This document shows, piece by piece, positions 34,951 to 45,984 of a stretch of DNA of 64,000 bases (positions are counted from its first letter, which is position 1; the number at the start of each line of letters is the position of its first letter). Source of the stretch: Bretschneidera sinensis (taxonomy: Eukaryota > Streptophyta > Magnoliopsida > Brassicales > Akaniaceae); the NCBI GenBank assembly GCA_023935145.1, contig CM043700.1, forward strand, positions 37,020,120 through 37,084,119, given 5' to 3'. The notes under the pieces were generated by a model that had not been told where the DNA came from, searched no databases, and worked only from the letters and a program-made list of their open reading frames with translations. A program made the position numbers and the translations under genes.

Positions 34951-35898
34951 AATCATTTACAGTAAAACGGAATAAATTTTCTAAGACTGAAACTCTTTCA
35001 AAAATCAATTTTTAAGGATATTTGATTTAGCTTCGTAAACAAAAAACATTTCATAAAATCGCTAAATATACTCTAAATTTTTGTTTTAGATAATTTTATG
35101 ATGATGCATCGTTTGACCTAACAGTAGTTTTGTTTTATGAATGTCAATATAATTTTTAAAACAGTTTTTTGGTAAAACAACACTGAAAAGCTAGCTAAAA
35201 ACTATTTTGTGTTTAGGTAAAACAATTATAAAAAGTGCTTATTGAATACAAGTTTAGTTTCTTAAAAAAAAATTCAATTTTTAATCCTTTAAAAAAAACT
35301 CTTTTTAAGAATGTTTGATTTAATTTTAATTTTTTTAAAAACAAAAACCATTTCATAATCTCTGCCAATCAAATTTTTCTGGTCATTCCATGATTCAGGT
35401 GATACTACTATTGTAACTATTTGTAGACTTGTAATGAAAAATCAAGCTGCACACTGGATTATGGTGCAAGGAAGCAATCTACAAATTATAATTGTTGTTT
35501 GGTCACTGATTAAATCAGTGAATAAAGCTAATTTTCGTCTTAAAGTAAAAGTTGGCTTTAACCATTAATGTAAGAAAAAAAATCACCATCACTTTTGACT
35601 AGTATTCTTTTCCGTTGGGAAGGGGTTGGTCTATGCACGAGACCTCAAGCTAAATTCACAAAAGACGCGCACAAGTCTACCCCAAAGTCATCCGTAACAT
35701 GCCCCATTTCCTTATTTCAAGTCTCTGATGGATAACTGCGTCTTGGGGCACTTAGCATCAACATTGAAGTTTCCTATGATGTGACAAAGTCAAGGCGAAG
35801 CCGCCTCGCCTTCTAAGTGATGAATATTATATAATGTATGTTTCATGTATTCAGTTTGATCACATTGGTGAAGAACCAATTCGAATTTTGATGTAAAA
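34951..35898. promoter_or_regulatory. Upstream region of the WRKY gene
   Basis: No coding region. W-box cores (TTGAC) are at 35,595-35,599 and, reversed, at 35,789-35,793. A TATA-like stretch TATTATATAAT lies near 35,825-35,836. W-boxes upstream of WRKY genes often mean auto- or cross-regulation; that is inference here. The left part is AT-rich, with a loosely repeated TTTGATTTAGCTTCG/TTTGATTTAATTTTAA pattern. Confidence 0.4.
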
Positions 35899-37030
35899 AT
35901 GTTTAATACTAGCAGTTTCGGACCGACAGACTCACAGGAAAATAACAATGGCAGCAACCAGTCCAATTTTGAGTTACCTGAGTATCCAATGTTTGATGAC
36001 TGGTTAGAAGATGATCTTGCAGTACCTGTGGTTTCTGGGTCTATTCCGAATCATGTTTATCAATCATATGATGCTGGTGAGTCTGCACAAACATGCAGTA
36101 GCAGCCACCAACTTGAAGGATCTAATACTAGTAAGCTAACTAAGTTTTTTATGAGCTTTCTATAATTATGAAGCTTATTCTTTTGTTATTGTCAAGTTTA
36201 TTCAAATTTAATCATGTTAATATTAATCTCTCTGTTTGGTTTCGTGTTAATATAGGAGAGAATGAAAGCAGCAAGGAGAAGAAGGAAGTAAAAGAAAAAG
36301 TTGCATTCAAGACAAAATCAGAGGTTGAAATACTGGATGACGGATTCAAGTGGAGGAAGTATGGCAAAAAGATGGTGAAGAACAGCCCAAATCCAAGGTA
36401 TATCAAAATCTAGAACATAAAAAACAGTTTTATCCAATGTTCTAGTGTTTTGATCTCCACACTAAAAACTAATGATGATGACCATTTAAGAATTGAAAAT
36501 TCAGTGTAACTGGACACCAAATGTATGATACTGCGGTACTTTTGGTTCATGGTTTACCAAACATTTTTTGAAACGGTTTTAGCATGGAGTTAAAAACTGT
36601 TTAGTGCTTAGTAAAACGTAAGTGAAAACAATTTTTTTAACATAAATTTAATTTTTAAAAATTAATTTTAACTTTTGATTCTTTTCAATTTTCATAAACC
36701 GTTTTTTAAAAAAGTGTTTAGCCTAATTTCATATAACAAACATAAACCATTTCATAAACTCTCTCAAAAGTCTGCTTTGGTTGTACTTTAGAATTAAGAC
36801 ATCAAGCATTAGTGTGTAATATCAGTAGCACAAAAACTTATGAACTGCATGAACTAGTAAAAGGAAATTGATCAATATGTAATGATAAATTTTATGTGAT
36901 GAACAGAAATTATTACAGATGTTCAGTTGAAGGATGCCCTGTGAAGAAAAGAGTTGAAAGAGATAGAGAAGATCCAAGTTATGTAATAACAACCTATGAG
37001 GGTTTTCACAACCATCAAAGTCCTTCCTAG
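35899..37030 (+). CDS. WRKY50: WRKY transcription factor, group IIc, WRKYGKK variant (WRKY50-like)
   Basis: Three exons (35,899-36,130; 36,256-36,397; 36,907-37,030) join to 165 codons plus stop. N-terminus: MFNTSSFG, then an acidic stretch ([11 protein letters not shown]). A Lys/Glu-rich linker leads to the WRKY domain: [20 protein letters not shown] at about residues 105-124, then the zinc finger C-x4-C-x23-H-x-H, which ends eight residues before the C-terminus. The intron inside the domain after the Pro-Arg codon is typical of the family. The heptad is WRKYGKK, as in WRKY50/51/59, in which DNA preference departs from the standard W-box. WRKY50/51 act in salicylate/jasmonate defence signalling in Arabidopsis. 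A nuclear regulator is inferred. Arabidopsis WRKY50 sits beside NSUN5, as here. Confidence 0.94.
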
Positions 37031-38598
37031 TATCAATGTTTTTTTCCTGGGCTTTATCTAATTTTGCACATCGATACCTGCAAATAAGTAGAACCAGTCC
37101 TAGTTTACATGACAGCCGTCTTAGAGGTAAGCTATTATTAGGTAAACAGAAGCAATATTGGCAGTATGATCAATAGTCTTGTACCATGATGATTACTTAA
37201 TGTATGATAGAGAAGAAATAATGGAGAGTTATGCCAATCAGATTACAGACTCACTCCCATGTTTAACTGATCTGTTTAAATTGGAGTGGTAATAATCTGG
37301 TTTTCGATAAGGACTAATAATTTGTGAATGCTAATGCATACAATGTAAGAGGAATCATCAAGAGTCAATCACACAACCAAGAAGTTGTTGATGACAATGC
37401 TGTGCCTCTTCAACCAATAGCACAGTAAAAATCATTAACATTGCTTTTGGTAAATAAGGAATTGAGGTCTCAGAAATAGAATTGAATGGAAATTGAGATT
37501 TCGGACTTTCTCCTACAATTTTACTGTTGAAAAAAAATCACAATTCCACCTAATTCATATTTCAAGGCCTCAATTCTGTACTGCCAAAAGCAAAGAGTCT
37601 ACAATGAAAATTCAAAATCTCTACTAGCACAAACATAAATAAGATGGTATCTAGATTCTTTCAAGTATCTGCAGGTGCTTTCACATTGGTAAAAAGGAAA
37701 ACCACTATCTATGATCACTTTCTCTGCACAACTGCAAAATCTCTAGCTGTGAACGTAGGCTATATCTACAGGCAGAACCACCTGTTATATGGTTTTGCAA
37801 TTTTAAAAAAAGGACCAGAGAGAGGTTTGTGGCCTGGTGTTTGAACAGGAAGGATGGGCTGGTTAGCCAACTTAGCCATTGCTTTGAAACTGACCTGAAC
37901 CACGCCACAAATAGCAGAGGGAACCTAGGGATGATTTCTTACATCAAGTCTTGACTCTCCACCACCGTCTCCTTTGTTGTCAATGTTCTCTCTGTTTCTT
38001 TCTGTTAAGGATGGAGGTGATGCTGATCATCCAGCCCCTTGTTGCTTCCTCATGGTCTCTTGCTCCTTTTCAATGGCTTGAAGAGAGAGTTCTTTTCTAT
38101 CTCTATAATAGAAGTTCAATTAAAAACAACTACGTTAATCAATCTTTACCTTTAAGGGATTGACATTATCCAATCAATTGGCCCCAAAAAGATTTTACTT
38201 CGCATGGTGGACTGCAACCTCACAGACCCACATCAAATAGGTAGTACATTGCAGTGCAGGAGGTCTACTTATCTTTCTAGTAAAGCCTATCTCCAATCTC
38301 AACTAAATTTTTATAATCGTAGTAAATGCAAGAAACTAATCAAGCAAAAGAGAGTTGATTCACCAAAATGTAAACTAAACCAATTAGCTATAATGTTACA
38401 TTAATTCCGCATCAACTTATCGCATCTGAAGTAAAAATACAATTACAAGCTCTCTCTTTGTAAAATCCATAGAAGGCTGTACAATCTTGCAATTTCAAAA
38501 TTTCAGTAACCAAATAAAAGCAGCAAGGTTCCTAGACTCTGTTCACTTTCACTTTACAAATAAAAGCAAATACAAAGAAAATGCTCTAGTCAGATTAG
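37031..38598. other. Intergenic region between WRKY50-like and PMI1-like genes
   Basis: No gene recognised. It contains the hairpin element at 37,441-37,593 and otherwise unique AT-rich DNA. The ORFs near 37,650-38,400 show no family pattern. Confidence 0.45.
37441..37593. repeat. MITE-like hairpin
   Basis: Inverted ends TTGCTTTTGGTAAATAAGGA / TGTACTGCCAAAAGCAA, followed inward by AATTGAGG with CCTCAATT. Total length is about 153 bp. A target duplication is not clear, so the superfamily is unknown. Confidence 0.6.
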
Positions 38599-41500
38599 TT
38601 AAGATTTGCATGCACTTTCATTTCTAAAGATAACATTAGGGTTTCGAATGGGTTGAACCTCAGCTTCCAGCTCTTTCCAATTAGTTCCTGGGTTGTGATC
38701 ATTAGATGTTATGCTCCAAAAGACATCCTCAGTCTGCTCCTTTCTGGTTGCTCGTGGGAATGATCTTATGATGGCCTTTGAACTGGAAAATAGATGTTTA
38801 TTGGCCTTACCCATCCCACTAGCAAGCAACCAACGGATCCCAGACTCTTTCTATGTTTCGGTACGTCAAGGCTGCGTCCTGCCTTGCTCGGTATTCAACC
38901 CTGCAAGATGGACTGCAGTAGTTCTAAACCACGAAGTACCTGCTTCTTCTGCTTTCTCCTGCTCTTTTCTCATGTGCCTTACCTCCTCTACTATCGGTTC
39001 ATAGTCCACCTCCTCCTCTCTTTCTAACACCATGCTACACGTTTTTGGCTTCAAAGGGAGAAACCTCCTCCCCAGGCCCCAACTGGTTCATAGTTTCTAA
39101 GGGGATCTCCAAGAGAGCTACAGTTAGGTTTCCCTCCAACAAATCCTGGTGTCTACCAGAAACCTTACCGCAGTTAACATGACTTGTCAACATTTCACTA
39201 ACTAAACCTACGCACTTAGCATGATGGGCTGCAAGGATCTTTAATGTGTGCTCATTAATCTGATCCTCATCAACAATGACTCCAGAATCCAGCCTTAACC
39301 ACTCATCCAAAGTTATTGAAAGACCCATTAATCCAGCAAAATCACCAGCATTATCAATAGACTGAGGACTAATGCTTGACTGTACCTCCTCATCAGACAT
39401 GCCACATTGAATTCTCAACCCTTCTATCAAGAGAGCTTCAATCCTATCTATAGCCAAAGGAGCAAGATCTTCAAGAGATACATAGCCTAAGACTATATCA
39501 CCACTTATTGAACCTGAACTGTTATCACAGTTCCAGCCAAATCGAAACCCTTCTGCTTCCTTTCTCAAACCAAATGGATCCTGCCAGAAAAACGATTCAT
39601 GCTCCAAGACAGCCTTCCTGTCAGAACAATGAAATGTGAGTCAATCATACATACCAAGTAATCAAGAGAAGAAATATAGAGAACAAACAAATTGGCAAAG
39701 AAATACCAGTTAAAAAGAAACTTTTTTTTAAAAAAGAAGAAGAAAAGAATACTTCAGAAATCAGTAGAATTAGAATTGGCCACAAACCTCTCAGGCACCA
39801 GATTTCTGGGTACAGAGTCCTCTGCTACTTGTTGCATTGTCTTCCCAGTAATATCCTCCAAAGGCATTAATGCATTTACCTGCAAGGACAGTTTCTGAAT
39901 TCCAACCAACGCTAAACTCTGTAATATCTCCATAACATCAGAACCCATTTCTGCAGGTAGCACAACTGGAGTACAAACTTGCACGATCAAGTGCCCAATG
40001 TTCTTTGAATGCCTAAAAAGTGAGGGATTCATAGACTGCAGATAACCTTCTCCTTTTATTTGAACAAAAGGCCCAAAGCCGTCTCAAGTGGAGGTAATTC
40101 AACTGACTCTTCAGGAGGGAGCTCAATTGGACTTCCAAATCCACTAGAGCGAGAACATGAAGAATTCTGATATTTTTTCTCATTTAGGTCCCACTCACGC
40201 ATTAAACATTCAGTCTCCAAGTCTTTAAGCACTTTGGCCTTTCTTCTATTTCGTAGCAACTGGTGTTCGCTTTCCTGCTCATCCTCAGCAGCCTGAACTA
40301 CCGAAGAGAAATCAAAATCATCATAATGCTCCCCACAACTAGACCCAGTAGGAGCAGCAGTAGCAAATTCCACCTGTTCTCCCCTTCCATCAAAATCTAG
40401 AATGAAGTTACTAGAAGCCAGGGCCTCTTTCTCAAATTCTCTCAATAGACGCTCTCTAGGAGACTCTGGATCACAATCAGAAGCCAAGGCTAATGGATCA
40501 TGATCAATTCCCAGCATATTTAAAAAATCACTAGCCACAGCTTCGGTAATGTCATCCAAGCTTAGCGACTTGCTTAACACTTTACTAGCTTTGTAATTGG
40601 ATTTAACCCCCATGCAATTTTCTTGCTCAAGAAAGCCATCCATGGCCGATAGAGATTCCAACTCTAATGATTCTGAAATCAAATGGCCACTAAAAGCTGA
40701 CTCTGTCAAGGTTGATTGTTTGGAAGATAAACAACTCTCTTCATGTTTGCAGTCATCTATCACAGCCCCATCAATATAACTACCATGTAGGTTGACCTTC
40801 GAATTGCATTTGGTCTCCTCATCAAGGGCTGTGTCCACATCTTTAAACATCTCAACAACATCAATAATTTCAATTGCAGAGCCATCAACAGTCTGAACAG
40901 CTGTTTCTTCCAATTTAAATTGATCCTGCTTACACATTTCTATCCCCTTCTCAATAACAAAAAACTCAATATTGTCACACTCATTTGCAGTTATAGCACT
41001 AGCAGACTCAAAACCCAGTTCAGGCTTAGGTTTCAGTGGCTCCAAATTTTCATAAAATATATCTAACCCTTCTGAGTTATGCGAGTTTCCTTCATTAAGT
41101 TTCTGATACAGAAAATTGATTGACGTGGAGAGCTCCAAACCCAGATTCGGCAAGACAGATAGAGAAGACCTATGGTTTAAATTACTTGGAACACTCCCTA
41201 CGCGCCGAAGCATCCCACTGCTAGTACTTGAATGAAAACCTGCATCTTGTTCCCCATTGCTTGGCCCATACTGAGTTAGGCTTATAAGATCAGATGAATT
41301 AATATTACCCCGTGATTCAACAAAATTATCCCCAATTACCGAGAAACCAAAACTAACATTTAGAGTGGCACCCTTCGCCCTGCCTGAGAGCTTGAAGCTT
41401 GTCATCCACTTTTCTGAGCTCTTCTCCCCTTCTAATTCCTCTAAAGTAAGCGGTAACAGCCTAGTGAGATCAACCCAATGCTTCCCTACATCAAGACCTG

Positions 41501-42041
41501 GAGCCCCAACTACAGAAGCATATATTTGGAAAATCTTCACTTCATACTTTGCCGAATTAAGAGGCCCACTTCTACTACCATAAACAGAACATTTATGCAA
41601 CAAAGTCTCCTCAAATTCAGCAATTCCATCCAAAACCTTTGATGGCTCAGTACGTGACACCTCATCCTTCCTCTTCCAATGCACACATAAACTAATTTCA
41701 TCGAAATTTTTGGGCAACCCTTTGATCGAATGTGCACGGAGAAAGAAACAAATATTAAACCGATGCTGCCTAACATGGGCTAAAGCTTTCAAGGGCTTCT
41801 TCCAATTCCACATTGATGGTGATTTCTTGTCCTTACGCAGATTTGGGTTTGATTTTGATTCCGAGACATGGGTTTTTCCAGCAGATTTGGATCGGACATC
41901 CGATGGGGAAATCAAGGACTTTGGTGGGGGGTTTTGCAAGTAAAGGGCTTTGCTTATGGCCTCAATGTCCCGTAACAGATGACCATTATTGGAATCTCCA
42001 TAACTACCATTGTTATCGTGCTCGATTTTGGACAGCATCAT
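38599..42041 (-). CDS. PMI1: PMI1/PMIR1-like NT-C2 protein; 3' part disrupted
   Basis: The start MMLSKIEHDN at 42,041 is the family start. Open for 661 codons to 40,056. Exon 1 ends about 39,788 and exon 2 runs 39,617-38,599. N-terminal EAISKALYLQ, then WNWKKPLKALAHVRQHRF opening an NT-C2 (C2-like) domain at about residues 70-225, ending SFKLSGRAKGATLNVSFGF. Later come low-complexity acidic parts, SLSLDDITEAVASDFLNMLG and LPPLETALG. Homologues anchor light-driven chloroplast (and nuclear) movement with actin. Lesions: a one-base deletion at 40,080/40,081 before the GFGPF segment; a frame change near 39,033-39,038; in-frame TGA at 38,866-38,868 and TAG at 38,851-38,853. The last ~80 residues are diverged. 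It could be a decaying gene, a shortened protein of ~668 residues, or partly assembly error. Confidence 0.8.
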
Positions 42042-42640
42042 TTTTCTTATCAAACAAACCACAGTCTAACAAATAGACCTAAATTCACCACAAAAGTTTT
42101 CACTTTTCAGCACTTCAATTTCTCATATTTCTTCACCCGAATCAAAAAATAAGAAACGATAAAAAAAAAAAAAGACAATTAGTATTGAAGCGATAATAGA
42201 TAAACTGAGATCAAATCACAATTGCCCAAAACAAGCATGCCAAACCCAGTACAGTTGTCACGGATAAATCACAGGAAACCCCGAAATGAAAAAAAAAAAA
42301 AAAAAAAAAAAAAAAAGGTAAAGAAATTGAATCTGATAACTACTATTTCGATCTCCACTTATTACAATATAAAATGCCAAGGTTTACTTTTCCCTTGTTT
42401 TTATAAATTTCTCTCAGCGACAATTCAGCATACAGACAATACAATCATAATCTAATCAAGCAAATGTAATTATTGCGATTACCTGAAAGTAGATTCTCTT
42501 TCTCACAAATAGCACTTCATTAGTTGATCCACTTCACTGGCCCAGCTTCTATAAACAGAAGAAGAGAAGAAAAAGAAACGTTACAAATATAAAAATTTAA
42601 AAAGGAAATGATGTATATATGATAGTCATATTGTTGGATT
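42042..42640 (-). promoter_or_regulatory. 5' leader region of the PMI1-like gene
   Basis: Probable 5' UTR with an intron: a donor-like CAG|GTAATC on the minus strand at about 42,484 and an acceptor somewhere before 42,050. It contains an A homopolymer of about 28 bases at 42,289-42,316, a place where assemblies often err. No upstream coding. Confidence 0.35.
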
Positions 42641-45600
42641 TTTTCTCGGGGATCGTGCAAACGTTATCTTCTGTACTTTCTCGTTAAACTTCACGAGACG
42701 AACGTGAGGAAATAGTAACTTATGTGGGGTCTGGACTCTGGAATCTGGACACAGAGCGTATTTGGTAAAATCCATGGTGGACTCCGCTGTATTACAACGA
42801 CAGTACCACCGTACAAGTCACAAATGAACCGTTGAGAGACAAAGTGTTAATTGACATGCCGTTTAGATTTTAGGGGAACCAACTTCGTGCCGTTTTTCAT
42901 GCAGAAATACGGTAAGATGCCCCTCACTGAAAAATAAAAACAACACGTAACCTTTTTAAAAGAAATTTCATCCAACATTTTCTACAAAAAATTAAAAAAA
43001 TATATAATATCGTTTTAATTTTTAAAATAAAAAAATTTATTTTTAGTTTTTATTTTATGATGGTATTTTATATTCATTTATTTGATATGTTAGACTGTTT
43101 AATTTTATAAAAAACATATCAATAAACTTTTTATTGAAAATGTTAATTTTCTTTTATGATGGTTTTTTATTTTCATTTATTTGACGATGCAACAGGTGAC
43201 GATATCATAATATTTTTTTAAATATAAAATATATGAAGTAAAATTTTTTATATACCATATAATATAATATAAATCCATTTAAAATATACTTTTAACAATT
43301 TTTGAAAATAAAGATGATAATTTTATTTCTTTTAAGAAGCTCTAAAAATTCATTGTTAAATATGTTTCATCCTTAATACATCTATTTTTTTAATAAAAAA
43401 AGTAACATTTATGATAACTATTGGTATTTTGGTCATCATGAAAAATAGTATCCAGTTAAAATTTTGATTTTTCAATTAAATTCATTTTAGGACTATTTGC
43501 TGATGGAAATTGATGTTTTGAAATGAGTCGTGGATTTTTAAAAAGTTTGGTATGTTAGTATCATTTTAACAAACTTAAAAGTAGTGCAGCGTAATTTACC
43601 CATGGTAAAATATTATATTGACTTATCTTCAATAATACAAAAGGAATTACTATCGGTTATCTATATTTTTAAATTGAAAATTATCTCCTATTTTTGTTAT
43701 TACAACTATTGTTGTATGAATAGTTTTTTACGTACTTAAAATACCATGTAATATTCAATTAGTGGTCAATGCATGGGTTTAGGTATTTCTATTTAATCAA
43801 TATTCATTGTTATTTACTCTTTAAGCATAATACATTATTTAATTCACACTCTGTTTGAAACATTTATCATGCATTCAATCAATTCCCACTAAAAAAATCT
43901 ACAACTAGGTATTGATTTTAAAATCAAATCTCGACACAATTTCATATTAAACAAAGATATTTTAAAAATATTTCAATATAAAATTTAATCAAGTTCTTGA
44001 TCATTAATTCTCAATTATTGATCACTAATAAAAGTTTTTCTCGTTGAGTTCACACGACAAAAAAATATAAAAATTACAAATGAACTCTCAAGCGTTAGCA
44101 TTCTTATTCAATTATAACACACACACACATATATATACACACACTAAGAAGGCATCATGATTACCATGAAAAAGAATCTCATCCGATTGAGATAACATTG
44201 ATTTTCATATAATTAATAAAAAATATATATAATTTCATTTGTATTTTAATAATATTGATTGGTATATAAAGATTAGCTTGTAATTTTCTTAGTAAGAAAA
44301 ATATATTCAACTGCTTACTTTGGTAAAATGTAGTATGTTAGTAAAAAATTACAACAACATGCAAATGTGATAAAATTTTAGTTTAGTAGAAATTATCAAG
44401 TTAGTGTGAGCATTTATCATAAACAAATCTTTCTATTTTATCTTAATAATTCCAAGGATCTTGTGATGATTTGTTTGCCAATGATAAGTTCCTACAAGCT
44501 TAATTTCTTTCGTAATAGCATAAAATTAGCAATATTTCAAAGATATGGTTTCGTTTATGTACAAAATTTGTGAGGGTATCTTGTGATGATTATTGGCTTT
44601 TCACACTTATTATATATATATAATAAAAGTAAGCGACATGTTTACAAAATACTGGAAAAACTTAGTTGGCTAGAGCTGTTAACCATAAGGTCGGAGGTTC
44701 AACCACCTCCGGTTGAACCCTCTTTTTGGCTTTTTCTTATTAAGGGAAGAGAGAGAAACTGTGGGTTATATGGGATCGGGGGCAATTTAGTCTTTTATGT
44801 TTTTTCGTTAAAATTTAATTGAGTTTCTACCATCAACACTGATCAAGGAAGGTTTTTTTTTTCTTTCTAAGTTATGAAACTAAAAGTTTCCGTCTATATA
44901 TTTTATAACAGTTTATGATAAACAAAACAAAAAAATAATATCAATGTTCAATTGCCAAACGTTTATTATAACCAACCATTATATTGGATCACTGTTTTGG
45001 ATGATCAATAATTGATAAAAAGTTGTGATTTTGTTGACTTTATTTCTTGCCATAACTACTATAGACTTGGAAGACCTCCACTGATAATAACATAGAGATA
45101 AAGCAATAGTTTTGATATTAAAATTTTCTTATTATAATTACTATTTTACATTTTGCATTACTAGTGAACCTACTCAGATTTGTGATAATCACGGACCTGA
45201 ATACATTGGAACAACACTCATTGATGATAACTTAACTAATTAATAATTGACTGAAACTAAATTAATAAATTTTAAAAATATGAGAAATGGTTCAAGTGAT
45301 GGTCCTTTGGTGTATTGTTTAACCATATTGGATGCTAAACGATTATAAAAGAGAGGTTCAAGCCAGTGTTTGTACAGGTGTTTTTGGGACTCGTTGGGGG
45401 CGTGTTCAGGGATGACACGATGCAAAAATGTTTCGAAACGTTTGAAGTTAAATGTTTTTTTTTTTTTATATTCAATTTTTTACTTGGGACGTATGTTCGG
45501 AGCGTAAAAATTACGTTCTGTGAAGTTTTTTTAAAACTTAAAATTTAAAAGAAAAAAAAAAACTTAAACTCGTAACTTAATGATTGTCACTGAACTTAAC

Positions 45601-45984
45601 CACTAAATTAGTTTTTTTGTTGTGATATTATTAAACTTCATAAATATATAATACATATTATTTAATTTAATAATAATAATAAATTATTTAACTAATTATT
45701 TATAAATTATAATAATATAAAAATATAATTTATACCTGATATAATTTATATATAAATATATATATTAATTTTTATAAAATTATAATTTTCTTGTAAACTT
45801 GTGCTCGTCATGCAGCCACGTCAGTGTGACCGGTTTTGTCATATCACTGCTCAGCAAAGAAGGCAATAGATACTAAACAACTCAACAAGAAAACCAAGAG
45901 ACGGGGAAGTGCAATCGCCTGCAGCCATCTACTTGACAATAAAGAGAAAACAAGATAAGATAGAGTGAGAGAGTGAGAGAGAGA
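42641..45984. other. AT-rich intergenic region
   Basis: No protein gene recognised. It contains an AC/AT microsatellite near 44,118-44,145, the tRNA-Asn-like sequence at 44,651-44,712, and a G+T-rich patch at about 45,370-45,530. The leader of the next gene begins near 45,850, with GA repeats just before the ATG. Confidence 0.45.
44651..44712 (+). pseudogene. tRNA-Asn(GUU)-like sequence, degenerate
   Basis: Resembles the plant tRNA-Asn: an acceptor start ACTGGAAAA, a D-arm/A-box AGTTGGCTAGAGC, anticodon loop CTGTTAACC with GTT at 44,678-44,680, then AAGGTCGGAGGTTCAACC (variable region and B-box). About six bases of the 5' anticodon stem are missing and the acceptor stem does not close, so a working tRNA is not expected. 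A TTTTT run follows. It is a tRNA pseudogene or the head of a tRNA-derived SINE. Confidence 0.65.

Noticed and set aside
41365..42076. Plus-strand ORFs opposite the PMI1-like gene
   Set aside because: Antisense shadows of the long coding exon.
42289..42316. A-run of about 28 bases as a retroposed poly(A) tail
   Set aside because: No retroposed gene body or target duplication beside it; more likely a simple homopolymer in the leader of the PMI1-like gene.
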